Shown piece by piece: positions 8,968 to 16,283 of a stretch of 25,748 nucleotides of DNA. A model generated the notes under the pieces. It searched no databases. It worked only from the letters and a program-made list of their open reading frames with translations, and had not been told where the DNA came from. Within the stretch, counting starts at the first letter, position 1. Every line of letters begins with the position of its first letter. This DNA comes from Pseudomonadota bacterium (lineage in GTDB: Bacteria > Pseudomonadota > Gammaproteobacteria > Xanthomonadales > Xanthomonadaceae). The position numbers and the translations under genes are program-made. The DNA is taken from the NCBI GenBank assembly GCA_023386795.1, contig JAEWJB010000156.1:1-25748 (forward strand), in the 5' to 3' direction.

Positions 8968-9330
8968 TCAGTCCTCCGCCGGCGGTTCCCACAGTTCGAT
9001 CGGCAGGCCTTCGGGGTCATGGATGCGCGCGAAGCGGCCCGTTTCGGGGCTATCCCATTCGGCGCGCGTTTCCACCGCGATGTTGGCCGCGCGCAACTGC
9101 GCCAGCAGGCCATCGAGGTCCTGCACGCGCAGGTTGAGCATCCAGCTGCGATCGGCGGGGAAGTAATCGGTCTGCTGCTTGAAGGGCATGAAGACCGTCG
9201 GCCCGGCCTGCTGCGCCCAGCTCCAGCTATCGCCGACCGGGCCCACGCCCAGGTGCCGTGCATACCAGCTGGCCAGTGCCTCGGGATCCCTTGAACGGAA
9301 GAACAATCCACCAATACCCGTGACGTGCAT
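8968..9330 (-). CDS. VOC-family (glyoxalase/bleomycin-resistance-like) protein
   Basis: The 120-residue single-domain protein carries two beta-alpha-beta-beta-beta modules of the vicinal-oxygen-chelate fold. The first starts GIGGLFFRSRDPEALASWY; the second contains LNLRVQDLDGLLAQLR and ends in FARIHDPEGLPIELWEP. The Glu in IELWEP is the usual metal-ligand position. Family members act as lyases, dioxygenases or resistance proteins, and the sequence does not show which. I chose the ATG at 9330 because family homology begins there; the longer open frame upstream is the antisense of exonuclease III. It is divergent from that gene with 117 bp between starts. Confidence 0.88.
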   Translation of the reverse strand: MHVTGIGGLFFRSRDPEALASWYARHLGVGPVGDSWSWAQQAGPTVFMPFKQQTDYFPADRSWMLNLRVQDLDGLLAQLRAANIAVETRAEWDSPETGRFARIHDPEGLPIELWEPPAED

Positions 9331-9447
9331 GGCCAAGGCTCCGCGGAAGGAGCGCGCAGCATAGCGCGGCAGCCGCGTGTCGCCGGTGCCTTTGCCTGCA
9401 AGGGGCCGAGCCGGGAGAATAGGTGGCCCGCCGCAAGAGCCGCCCGC

Positions 9448-10218
9448 ATGCGCATCGCCTCCTGGAACGTCAATTCGCTCAACGTGCGCCTGCCGCACCT
9501 CCAGCAGTGGTTGCAGTCCGCCGCGCCGGACATCGTCGGCATCCAGGAAACCAAGCTGGAGGACCACAAGTTCCCCGATGGCGAGCTGGCAGGCATCGGC
9601 TACCGCAGCGTGTTCGCCGGGCAGAAGACCTACAACGGCGTGGCGATCCTGTCGCGCGAATCCGCGCAGGACGTGCAGGTCGGCATCCCCGGCTTCGAGG
9701 ATGAGCAGAAGCGGGTCATCGCCGCCACCGTCGGCGATGTGCGCATCGTCAACCTGTATGTGGTCAACGGGCAGGACGTGGGCACCGACAAGTACGCCTA
9801 CAAGCTGCGCTGGCTCGATGCGGTGCACGAGTGGCTGGGCGCCGAGCTGCAGCGCCACCCGAAGATGGTCGTGCTGGGCGACTTCAATATCGCGCCGGAT
9901 GCGCGCGATGTGCACGATCCCGAGGTCTGGAACGAAAACCACATCCTCACCTCGACCTCCGAGCGCGCCGGCCTGCGCAAGCTCGAAGCGCTCGGCCTGC
10001 ATGACGCCTTCCGCCTGCATCACGACGAAGCCGGGGTGTTCAGCTGGTGGGATTACCGCGCCGCCGGCTTCCGCCGCAATCTTGGCCTGCGCATCGACCT
10101 GACCCTGGTCTCCGACGCCCTGCGCCCGCGTGCCGCCGCCGCCGACATCGACCGCGAGCCCCGCACCTGGGACCGTCCCAGCGACCACGCGCCGGCGTGG
10201 GTCGAGCTGGCGGAGTGA
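9448..10218 (+). CDS. xth: exodeoxyribonuclease III
   Basis: The 256-residue Mg2+-dependent enzyme has AP endonuclease and 3'-5' exonuclease activity in base-excision repair. All signature blocks of the EEP nuclease fold are present: RIASWNVNSLNVR at the N-terminus, IVGIQETK (catalytic Glu, about residue 34), VNLYVVNG, LGDFNIAPD (Asp/Asn), RIDLTLVS and the terminal PSDHAPAWVEL with the Asp-His pair. Length is typical. The ATG at 9448 starts directly at the conserved MRIASWN; the longer frame upstream is not family sequence. The stop overlaps a possible GTG start of the GFA-family gene (GTGA at 10215-10218), suggesting translational coupling. Confidence 0.96.
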   Translation: MRIASWNVNSLNVRLPHLQQWLQSAAPDIVGIQETKLEDHKFPDGELAGIGYRSVFAGQKTYNGVAILSRESAQDVQVGIPGFEDEQKRVIAATVGDVRIVNLYVVNGQDVGTDKYAYKLRWLDAVHEWLGAELQRHPKMVVLGDFNIAPDARDVHDPEVWNENHILTSTSERAGLRKLEALGLHDAFRLHHDEAGVFSWWDYRAAGFRRNLGLRIDLTLVSDALRPRAAAADIDREPRTWDRPSDHAPAWVELAE

Positions 10219-10223
10219 ACGCG

Positions 10224-10634
10224 ATGGCCGGTATCCGTGAAGTCGGCGGCACCGTGATCCAGCCGGTGCATCTGGCCCGCTGCCATTGCGGCGCGGTGGT
10301 GTTGGAACTGCAGCTGCCCGACGGGATCGTGGACCCGCGCCGCTGCAACTGTTCGCTGTGCCGGCGCCGCGGCGCCATCGTCGGCGCGGTGCCGCGCGAA
10401 GGGCTGCGTGTGCTCCAGGACGGCGGCCAGCTGCGCCTGTACCAGTTCAACACCCACGTCGCCGAGCATTATTTCTGTGCCACCTGCGGCATCTACACCC
10501 ATCACCGGCGGCGTTCGAACCCGGACTACTACGGCTACAACGTCGGGTGCCTGGACGGCGTGGACCCGTACCTGCTACCGCAGCCGATCCCGGTCTCCGA
10601 CGGCGTCCATCATCCTGCTGATCGCGCCCCCTGA
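10224..10634 (+). CDS. GFA-family zinc protein (glutathione-dependent formaldehyde-activating fold)
   Basis: The 136-residue protein has the Cys pattern of the GFA/CENP-V fold: C20-H-C22, C41-N-C43-x-x-C46 and C85-A-T-C88-G, enough for two zinc sites. FNTHVAEHYFCATCGIYTHH is the typical core. The founding family member accelerates formaldehyde-glutathione adduct formation, but most members have no proven reaction, so function is left open. The start is either ATG 10224 or GTG 10215, which overlaps the stop of exonuclease III; I give the ATG because the conserved region starts after it. It is probably co-transcribed with that gene. Confidence 0.88.
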   Translation: MAGIREVGGTVIQPVHLARCHCGAVVLELQLPDGIVDPRRCNCSLCRRRGAIVGAVPREGLRVLQDGGQLRLYQFNTHVAEHYFCATCGIYTHHRRRSNPDYYGYNVGCLDGVDPYLLPQPIPVSDGVHHPADRAP

Positions 10635-10640
10635 AACGGC

Positions 10641-10665
10641 GAAGCCCGGGCCAGGCCCGGGCTTC
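10641..10665. terminator. bidirectional hairpin between convergent genes
   Basis: GAAGCCCGGGCC and GGCCCGGGCTTC form a perfect 12-bp stem around a single nominal loop base, in the 54-bp gap between the converging GFA and YeaQ-like genes. No T-run follows on either side, so it may act with Rho or as a weak terminator for both strands. Confidence 0.65.
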
Positions 10666-10688
10666 GGTCGATCGGATGGCGAGTGCGG

Positions 10689-10940
10689 TCAGCGTGCGCG
10701 GCCGCGGGTGAACAGGTTGACGATGGCCAACAGGATCACCGCGCCAATCAGGGAGAACAGGAACGTGCGCAGCGTGATCGCCTCGTTGATGCCACCGCCG
10801 AACAGCCAGCCGGCGAGCAAGGCGCCGATGATGCCCACCACGATGTTGAGGATGATGCCCTGCTGAGCATCGCGGCGCATGATGATGCTGGCGAGCCAGC
10901 CCACGATGCCACCGACGATCAGCCAGATGATGATGCCCAT
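10689..10940 (-). CDS. GlsB/YeaQ/YmgE-family stress membrane protein
   Basis: The 83-residue inner-membrane protein has three hydrophobic segments (about 1-20, 28-50 and 58-78). It begins MGIIIWLIVGGIVGWLAS and continues with the Gly-rich core ILNIVVGIIGALLAGWLF. These match the family once labelled transglycosylase-associated. It is often induced by stress or stationary phase; the biochemical role is unknown. AAGGAGA lies at good spacing before the ATG. It appears to be a single-gene unit. Confidence 0.92.
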   Translation of the reverse strand: MGIIIWLIVGGIVGWLASIIMRRDAQQGIILNIVVGIIGALLAGWLFGGGINEAITLRTFLFSLIGAVILLAIVNLFTRGRAR

Positions 10941-11075
10941 GCCCGAATCTCCTTTTACTTCGAGTCACCGCCCGGGGAGTGGTGCGGCAGCGACATTCAA
11001 CGCGTCGATTCGTGAAGTGCTTGTTAAAGATTTTGATCGTCGCCCGCTCGTTCAGCTGCGCGCCGGGAGCGCGGT

Positions 11076-11696
11076 TTGAGCGCCACCCCGCCGGCCTGGC
11101 AGATCGGGCCGGTCAGCCTGTGGCTGTTGCCGCATACGCCGGGCACGCGCGGCGAACCGCGCGCCCGCGAGGTGCTGGGCGACCGGTTCGCCTTGCCGCC
11201 GCAGGACGTGCCGATGACCCGCGATGTCCGCGGCCGGCCCTGGCTGCTGCCGCCACTGTCGGCGTTCGGCACCGGCTGGAGCCACAGTGGCGACCACCTG
11301 CTGCTCGGGTTGGGCCAGGACATGCTGCTGGGCGTTGACCTTGAGCGTCTGCGGCCACGGCCGCGCATGCGCGAGGTGGTGGAGCGCTATTTCCACCCCG
11401 AGGAGATCCGCTGGCTGCAATCGCTGTCCGACAGCGACTGCGCCGATTGGTTCTTCCGCCTGTGGTGCGCCAAGGAGGCGATGCTTAAGGCCCACGGGCA
11501 CGGCATCTCCTTCGGCCTGCACCGGCTGCGCTTTGCCGAGGACGGGCGGGGCGCCCTGCACCTGGCCTGGTGCGACCCGGCGCTCGGCGAGGCCACCCGC
11601 TGGACCCTGCACGAATGGTTGGCCGCGCCTGGCTATCGCGCCGCGCTGGCCTGGTATCCGGCCGAAGACGCGCTGCCTGCGATAATGCCGGCATGA
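11076..11696 (+). CDS. 4'-phosphopantetheinyl transferase family protein
   Basis: The 206-residue enzyme would transfer 4'-phosphopantetheine from CoA to a Ser of carrier proteins (fatty acid, polyketide or peptide synthases). The metal-binding motif GVDLER (86-91) and the WCAKEAMLKAHG motif (W130, K133, E134) are intact. WSHSGDHLLLGL ahead of them matches the Sfp/Gsp group, as does the length of about 200. The start is a TTG at 11076 with GGGAG 8 nt upstream; no better start exists before the conserved region. It overlaps rsmG by ATGA, so the two are translationally coupled. No carrier-protein synthase is in the window, so the partner is elsewhere. Confidence 0.9.
   Translation: MSATPPAWQIGPVSLWLLPHTPGTRGEPRAREVLGDRFALPPQDVPMTRDVRGRPWLLPPLSAFGTGWSHSGDHLLLGLGQDMLLGVDLERLRPRPRMREVVERYFHPEEIRWLQSLSDSDCADWFFRLWCAKEAMLKAHGHGISFGLHRLRFAEDGRGALHLAWCDPALGEATRWTLHEWLAAPGYRAALAWYPAEDALPAIMPA
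11681..11686 (+). promoter_or_regulatory. -10 hexamer GATAAT inside the PPTase 3' end
   Basis: GATAAT lies 6 nt before the rsmG ATG. It could drive a leaderless rsmG transcript independent of the upstream gene. There is no good -35, so it may simply be coding sequence. Confidence 0.35.
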
Positions 11697-12331
11697 ACGA
11701 TGCCGTCCTGCCCGCCGAAGCGCGGAACGACCTGGCGCGCGGACTGCAGGCCCTGGGCCTGGACGCCGCGTTCGCCGACCCCCTGTGGGCCTACCTCGCG
11801 CTGCTGGCGCGCTGGAACCGCACCTACAACCTCACCGCCATCCGCGACCCGCGCGAGATGGTCACCCGCCACCTGCTCGATTCGCTGGCGATGCGCCCGT
11901 ATATCGAAACCGGCCGCCTGGCCGACCTCGGCACCGGCCCGGGGCTGCCCGGCATCCCGCTGGCGATCACCCGCCCCGGGCTGCAGGTGACCCTGGTGGA
12001 GAGCAACGGCAAGAAGGCGCGCTTCATGCGCGAGGCCGTGCGCCAGCTGGGCCTGGGCAATGCCCGCGTGGCCGAGTCGCGCGCCGAGGCACTGGACGAG
12101 CCCGCCGCTTACGACCATCTCACCGCGCGCGCGCTCGATACCTTGGCCGGCATCATCGAGGTCGGTGGCCACCTGCTGCGCCCGGGCGGCAGCCTGCTGG
12201 CGATGAAGGGCGTCTATCCGCATGAGGAGATCGCCGCGTTGCCGTCCGGCTGGACCGTCGGGCCGGTGCATCCGCTGACCGTGCCCGGCCTGACCGGCGA
12301 ACGCCATCTGGTCGAGGTGGTGCGGGGCTGA
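11693..12331 (+). CDS. rsmG: 16S rRNA (guanine527-N7)-methyltransferase RsmG
   Basis: The 212-residue SAM-dependent methyltransferase modifies G527 of 16S rRNA; its loss gives low-level streptomycin resistance in many bacteria. Visible features are the N-terminal LLARWNRTYNLTAIRDP, the SAM-binding loop LADLGTGPGLPGIPLAI (about 76-92), and LVESNGKKARFMREAV. DHLTARALDTLAGI and the late LLAMKG follow. The ATG overlaps the TGA of the PPTase gene. It lies 112 bp before parA, the classical rsmG-parA-parB arrangement near the replication origin. Confidence 0.97.
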   Translation: MNDAVLPAEARNDLARGLQALGLDAAFADPLWAYLALLARWNRTYNLTAIRDPREMVTRHLLDSLAMRPYIETGRLADLGTGPGLPGIPLAITRPGLQVTLVESNGKKARFMREAVRQLGLGNARVAESRAEALDEPAAYDHLTARALDTLAGIIEVGGHLLRPGGSLLAMKGVYPHEEIAALPSGWTVGPVHPLTVPGLTGERHLVEVVRG

Positions 12332-12377
12332 CGGGCAGGCCGCGCCGGGTGGCCGCGCCCTCCGGCCGGCGCTCGAT

Positions 12378-12406
12378 TTCACCCCGGGCCCCGCTGCCCG
12401 CATAAT
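12378..12406 (+). promoter_or_regulatory. sigma-70-type promoter for parAB
   Basis: TTCACC (12378-12383) and CATAAT (12401-12406) are separated by exactly 17 bp, giving a predicted start near 12413 and a leader of about 30 nt before the parA ATG. CGAGG upstream of the ATG is a modest ribosome-binding site. Confidence 0.65.
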
Positions 12407-12443
12407 GTCCGATCCCTGAACCCAGCCCACGAGGCTCTCCCGC

Positions 12444-13241
12444 ATGGCCCGGATCATCGCGATCGCCAACCAGAAAGGCGGCGTCGGCAAGACCACGACC
12501 GCGGTCAATCTGGCGGCGGCGCTGGCGCGCGCGCCCAAGCGCGTGCTGCTGGTGGACCTCGATGCGCAGGGCAACGCGACCATGGGCAGCGGCATCGACA
12601 AGCGCGAGCTGGAAGCCTCCACGTGCGACGTGCTGCTGGGCGAAGCCACCGCCGAGCAGATCCGTCTCACCGCGCCGGAAGGCTTCGACCTGCTGCCGGG
12701 CAACATCGACCTGACCGCCGCCGAGATCCAGCTGATGGAGCAGGGCGAGCGCGAGCAGCGCCTGAAGCGGGCGCTGGAGCCGCTGCGCGACCAGTACGAT
12801 TTCATCCTGATCGATTGCCCGCCGGCGCTGTCGCTGCTCACGCTCAACGCGCTGACCGCCGCCGATTCGGTGATCGTGCCGATGCAGTGCGAGTACTACG
12901 CACTGGAAGGCCTGAGCGCGCTGATCGAGACCATCGACGCCCTGCGCGCACAGCTCAACCCCGCGCTGGAGATCGAGGGCGTGCTGCGCACCATGTTCGA
13001 CATCCGCAACAACCTGGCCAACGCCGTCTCCGCCGAGCTCACCGAGCACTTCGGCGACCGCGTGTTCCGCACCATCGTGCCGCGCAACGTGCGCCTGGCC
13101 GAGGCGCCGAGCCATGGCCAGAGCATCGTCGGCTACGACCGCACCTCGCGCGGCGGCGTGGCCTATCTGGGACTCGCCGGCGAAGTCATCCGTCGCCAGG
13201 AAGAACGCAAGAAGGCCGCCCGGGCCGTGGAGATCGCCTGA
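12444..13241 (+). CDS. parA: chromosome-partitioning ATPase ParA (Soj)
   Basis: The 265-residue cytoplasmic deviant-Walker ATPase binds DNA non-specifically as an ATP dimer and moves ParB-parS complexes during segregation. It starts MARIIAIANQKGGVGKTTT, giving the deviant Walker A (11-19) with the signature Lys. LLVDLDAQGN, DFILIDCPPALS (Walker B) and MQCEYYALEGLS follow. The short N-terminus without a helix-turn-helix is typical of chromosomal Soj/ParA rather than large plasmid ParA. Its TGA shares one base with the parB ATG, so the two are co-translated. Confidence 0.97.
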   Translation: MARIIAIANQKGGVGKTTTAVNLAAALARAPKRVLLVDLDAQGNATMGSGIDKRELEASTCDVLLGEATAEQIRLTAPEGFDLLPGNIDLTAAEIQLMEQGEREQRLKRALEPLRDQYDFILIDCPPALSLLTLNALTAADSVIVPMQCEYYALEGLSALIETIDALRAQLNPALEIEGVLRTMFDIRNNLANAVSAELTEHFGDRVFRTIVPRNVRLAEAPSHGQSIVGYDRTSRGGVAYLGLAGEVIRRQEERKKAARAVEIA

Positions 13242-14197
13242 TGACCAGCAAGCCCAACCCTGCCAAGAAGCGCGGCCTCGGCCGTGGACTGGAGGCATTG
13301 CTGGGTCCGAAGGGCGCCGCCGCCGCACCGGTCGCCAGCCCCGCCGCCGCGCCGGCCGTGGATCCGGCCGGTGACGTGCAGCCGGGCGAAACGCTGCGCC
13401 ACCTGCCGGTAGGCCAGCTGCAGCCGGGCAAGTACCAGCCGCGCCAGGAGATGGACGAGGCCAAGCTGGCCGAGCTGTCCGAATCGATCAAGGCGCAGGG
13501 CGTCATCCAGCCCATCGTCGTGCGTGAGCTGACCCCGGGCAGGTTCGAGATCGTCGCCGGCGAACGCCGCTGGCGCGCCTCGCAGTTGGCCGGGCTGGGT
13601 GAAGTGCCGGTGGTGGTGCGCGACCTCGACGACCGCACCGTCATCGCGATGGCGCTGATCGAGAACATCCAGCGCGAGGACCTCAACCCGCTGGAAGAAG
13701 CGCAGGCGCTGCAACGGCTGATCGAGGAGTTCTCGCTCACCCATGCGGAGGCCGCGGAGGCCGTGGGTCGCTCGCGCGCGTCGGTCTCCAACCTGTTGCG
13801 CCTGCTGGAGCTGCCGGTGGCGATCCGCGTGCTGCTGGAATCGCGCCGACTGGAAATGGGCCACGCCCGCGCGCTGCTGACGCTGGCGCCGGAGCTGGCG
13901 GTGAAGCTGGCAAACGAGGCGGCCGACCAGGGTTGGTCGGTACGCGAAGTCGAGCATCGCGCGCAGCAGTTCGCGGCGGGCAAGGTGCCCGGCTCGCTGC
14001 GCAAGCCGGTACCGGCCGCGCGCGTGCCGCAACAGGCCGATATCGCTTCGCTGGAAACCGAACTGTCCGAATCGCTGGGCACCAAGGTCGCCATCAGCCA
14101 TGGCCGCGGCGGCAAGGGCAAGCTGGTCATCCACTACACCGATCTGGACACGCTCGACGGCGTGCTGGAAAAGCTGCGCATCCGCCCGCAGGGCTGA
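13241..14197 (+). CDS. parB: chromosome-partitioning protein ParB (Spo0J)
   Basis: The 318-residue CTP-dependent DNA clamp nucleates at parS and stimulates ParA. It has a basic N-terminal ParA-interaction segment (KKRGLGRGLEALLG), an Ala/Pro-rich linker (about 25-48), and the CTPase/ParB core with QPGKYQPRQ and IVAGERRWRASQ. MALIENIQREDLNPLEEA follows, then the helix-turn-helix (THAEAAEAVGRSRASVSNLLRL) and a C-terminal dimerisation domain ending LDGVLEKLRIRPQG. Length is typical. It is in an operon with parA. I scanned for parS (TGTTTCACGTGAAACA) and saw no match in this window. Confidence 0.97.
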   Translation: MTSKPNPAKKRGLGRGLEALLGPKGAAAAPVASPAAAPAVDPAGDVQPGETLRHLPVGQLQPGKYQPRQEMDEAKLAELSESIKAQGVIQPIVVRELTPGRFEIVAGERRWRASQLAGLGEVPVVVRDLDDRTVIAMALIENIQREDLNPLEEAQALQRLIEEFSLTHAEAAEAVGRSRASVSNLLRLLELPVAIRVLLESRRLEMGHARALLTLAPELAVKLANEAADQGWSVREVEHRAQQFAAGKVPGSLRKPVPAARVPQQADIASLETELSESLGTKVAISHGRGGKGKLVIHYTDLDTLDGVLEKLRIRPQG

Positions 14198-14221
14198 GTT
14201 GCAGGGCAGGACATCGACGTC

Positions 14222-14518
14222 ATGAATCCGAGCAAGGTTGACCGCAACCGCGTGTCCGTCCTCACCGACCTGCCCAATGTCGGGCCTGCTTGCGCGCAGG
14301 ACCTGCGCCGCATCGGCATCGACGTGCCGGCCAAGCTGCAAGGCCGCGATGCGTACGACATGTACACGCTGCTGTGCGTGCAGACCGGGCAGATCCACGA
14401 TCCCTGCGTGATCGACGTGTTCCTGTCGATCACCCGTTTCGTCGAAGGCGCTCCGGCCCAGCCCTGGTGGGCTTTCACCGCCGAGCGCAAGCGTGCGCTG
14501 GAAGGCGTCGGCGCATGA
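14222..14518 (+). CDS. small helix-hairpin-helix protein, Cdd1 / pathogenicity-locus family
   Basis: The 98-residue protein has an N-terminal helix-hairpin-helix-like segment (LTDLPNVGPACAQDLRRIGI) followed by DAYDMYTLLCVQTGQIHDPCVIDVFLSITRF and a C-terminal PWWAFTAERK. This matches small proteins labelled helix-hairpin-helix, Cdd1 or mitomycin-resistance-like, whose function is not established; the HhH segment hints at DNA binding. It lies 24 bp after parB, and its stop overlaps the epimerase ATG as ATGA. It is thus coupled to an envelope-sugar gene rather than to a DNA-repair gene, an unexpected association. Confidence 0.8.
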   Translation: MNPSKVDRNRVSVLTDLPNVGPACAQDLRRIGIDVPAKLQGRDAYDMYTLLCVQTGQIHDPCVIDVFLSITRFVEGAPAQPWWAFTAERKRALEGVGA

Positions 14519-15480
14519 CCGTCCTGGTCACCGGCGCGGCGGGCTTCATCGGCGCCTACACCTGCCGCGCGCTGGCCGCGCGCGGTGAGCAGGTGGTGGG
14601 GCTGGACAACTACAACGACTACTACGACCCGCAGATCAAGCGCGACCGCGTTGCCGCGCTGTGCCCGGATATCGACATCCGCGCCATCGACCTGACCGAC
14701 CGCGCCGCGCTCCAGGCGCTGTTCGACGAAATCCAGCCGGACCGCGTGGTGCACCTGGCCGCACAGGCCGGCGTTCGCTATTCGCTGCAGAACCCGTACG
14801 CCTACGTCGACAGCAACCTGGTCGGCTTCGTCAACATCCTGGAGCTGTGCCGCCATCGGGGCATCGCGCACCTGGTCTACGCCTCCAGCAGTTCGGTCTA
14901 TGGCGACTCGGCCACCCCGCCGTTCTCCGAGGACCAGCGCGTGGACCAGCCGCGCTCGCTCTACGCCGCCACCAAGGCGGCCAATGAGCTGATGGCCTAT
15001 ACCTACGCGCAGCTCTACCAGCTGCCGGCCACCGGCCTGCGCTTCTTCACCGTGTACGGCCCGTGGGGCCGCCCGGACATGGCACCGCTGCTGTTCTCGC
15101 GCGCGGTGCTGGCCGGCCGGCCGATCGACGTGTTCAACGAAGGGCGTATGCAGCGCGATTTCACCCATGTCAGCGACATCGTCGCCGGCGTGCTGGGCGC
15201 GCTCGACCATCCGTCGGCCGAGGCCACGCCGCACCGCGTGTTCAACCTGGGCAACCACACCCCGGTGGAGCTGGAGCGTTTCATCGCGGTGATCGAGCAG
15301 GCCGCTGGCCGCCCGGCGCAGAAGGTGTATAAGCCAATGCAGCCGGGCGACATGGTGCGCACCATGGCCGATACGCGCCGTGCGCAGGACGCCTTCGGCT
15401 TCGATCCGTCCACCCCGATCGAAGCCGGGCTGCCGCCGGTGGTGCAATGGTGCCGCGAATATTTCGGCGACCACGGCTGA
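14515..15480 (+). CDS. NAD-dependent epimerase, UDP-glucuronate 4-epimerase-like
   Basis: The 321-residue extended short-chain dehydrogenase/reductase has the Rossmann motif VTGAAGFIG (5-13), the DNYNDYYDPQIKRDR loop typical of UDP-glucuronate 4-epimerases (CapI/LpsL type), and SSSSVYG. Catalytic Tyr150 and Lys154 are in YAATK, followed by RFFTVYGPWGRPDMA, the family hallmark, and RDFTHVSDIV. The expected reaction is UDP-glucuronate to UDP-galacturonate, a precursor for LPS or capsule. It is translationally coupled to the HhH gene upstream. Next is a GT2 enzyme that could use the product. Specificity is inferred from motifs only. Confidence 0.9.
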   Translation: MTVLVTGAAGFIGAYTCRALAARGEQVVGLDNYNDYYDPQIKRDRVAALCPDIDIRAIDLTDRAALQALFDEIQPDRVVHLAAQAGVRYSLQNPYAYVDSNLVGFVNILELCRHRGIAHLVYASSSSVYGDSATPPFSEDQRVDQPRSLYAATKAANELMAYTYAQLYQLPATGLRFFTVYGPWGRPDMAPLLFSRAVLAGRPIDVFNEGRMQRDFTHVSDIVAGVLGALDHPSAEATPHRVFNLGNHTPVELERFIAVIEQAAGRPAQKVYKPMQPGDMVRTMADTRRAQDAFGFDPSTPIEAGLPPVVQWCREYFGDHG

Positions 15481-15513
15481 TTTTCATCCCCGGGTCAGAC
15501 GTCCCGGTGAAAA
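15481..15513. repeat. bulged palindromic hairpin between epimerase and GT2
   Basis: TTTTCA/TGAAAA outer arms and CCGGG/CCCGG inner arms pair, with a 3-nt bulge on one side and an 8-nt loop, starting at the first base after the epimerase stop. It lacks a T-run, so it is probably not a strong terminator. It could be an mRNA processing or stability element within the cluster. Confidence 0.45.
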
Positions 15514-15559
15514 TGCGCGGTCCCTTTTCCACGTGCAGCGCGAACGAACGGCCCGACCC

Positions 15560-16282
15560 ATGAGCGAACCGCAACTTTCCGTCGTCGTCCCGGTGTTCAA
15601 CGAACGCGACAACGTCGCCCCGCTGGTGGGCGAGATCGTCACCGCGCTGCGCGGCCAGGTGGACTTCGAGATCGTCTATGTCGATGACAATTCGAAGGAC
15701 GACACGCTCGCCGTGCTCGAATCGCTCAAGCTCACCCACCCGGAGCTGCGGGTGCTGCACCACGTGCAGCAGAGCGGGCAGAGCACCGCGGTGCGCAATG
15801 GCATCAAGGCCGCGCGCGCGCCATGGATTGCCACGCTCGACGGCGACGGGCAGAACGACCCGGCCGACATCCCCAAGATGCTCGCCGCGCGCGCGAATGC
15901 GCCGACGCAGGTGAAGCTGTTCGCCGGCTGGCGGGTCAACCGGCAGGATTCCGGCTCCAAGCGCTGGGCCTCGAAGTGGGCCAACGCGATCCGCGCGCGC
16001 ATGCTGCGCGACGACACGCCCGACACCGGCTGCGGCATCAAGCTGTTCGAGCGCGCCGCGTTCCTGGACCTGCCGTACTTCGACCACATGCACCGCTTCC
16101 TGCCCGCGCTGATGCAGCGTGCCGGCTGGAAGACCATCAGCGTGCCGGTGAACCACCGCCATCGCACGGCCGGGGTTTCCAAGTACAACAACCTCAACCG
16201 CGCCCTGGTCGGCATCCGCGACCTGCGCGGCGTGGCCTGGCTGATCGCCCGCAGCCGCCGTACCGACGTGCAGGAGCGTTGA
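15560..16282 (+). CDS. glycosyltransferase family 2, polyprenyl-phosphate sugar synthase-like
   Basis: The 240-residue GT-A enzyme has the DPM1/ArnC-type motifs LSVVVPVFNERDNV, IVYVDDNSKDDT (D42, D43) and LDGDGQNDP (D94, D96). DTGCGIKLFERAAF and VNHRHRTAGVSKYN follow. It lacks the two C-terminal membrane helices of ArnC, so it resembles the short soluble dolichol-phosphate mannosyltransferase form. The expected role is to move a sugar from a nucleotide donor onto undecaprenyl or a similar polyprenyl phosphate at the inner face of the inner membrane. With a UDP-uronate epimerase before it and a LAB_N membrane protein 1 bp after it, lipid-linked galacturonic acid is a reasonable guess. I start it at the ATG 15560 where family similarity begins. 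Confidence 0.88.
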   Translation: MSEPQLSVVVPVFNERDNVAPLVGEIVTALRGQVDFEIVYVDDNSKDDTLAVLESLKLTHPELRVLHHVQQSGQSTAVRNGIKAARAPWIATLDGDGQNDPADIPKMLAARANAPTQVKLFAGWRVNRQDSGSKRWASKWANAIRARMLRDDTPDTGCGIKLFERAAFLDLPYFDHMHRFLPALMQRAGWKTISVPVNHRHRTAGVSKYNNLNRALVGIRDLRGVAWLIARSRRTDVQER

Positions 16283-16283
16283 A

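Noticed and set aside
15523..15540. CACGTG core near 15530 as a possible parS
   Set aside because: Only the central hexamer matches; flanks differ from TGTTTCACGTGAAACA at most positions.
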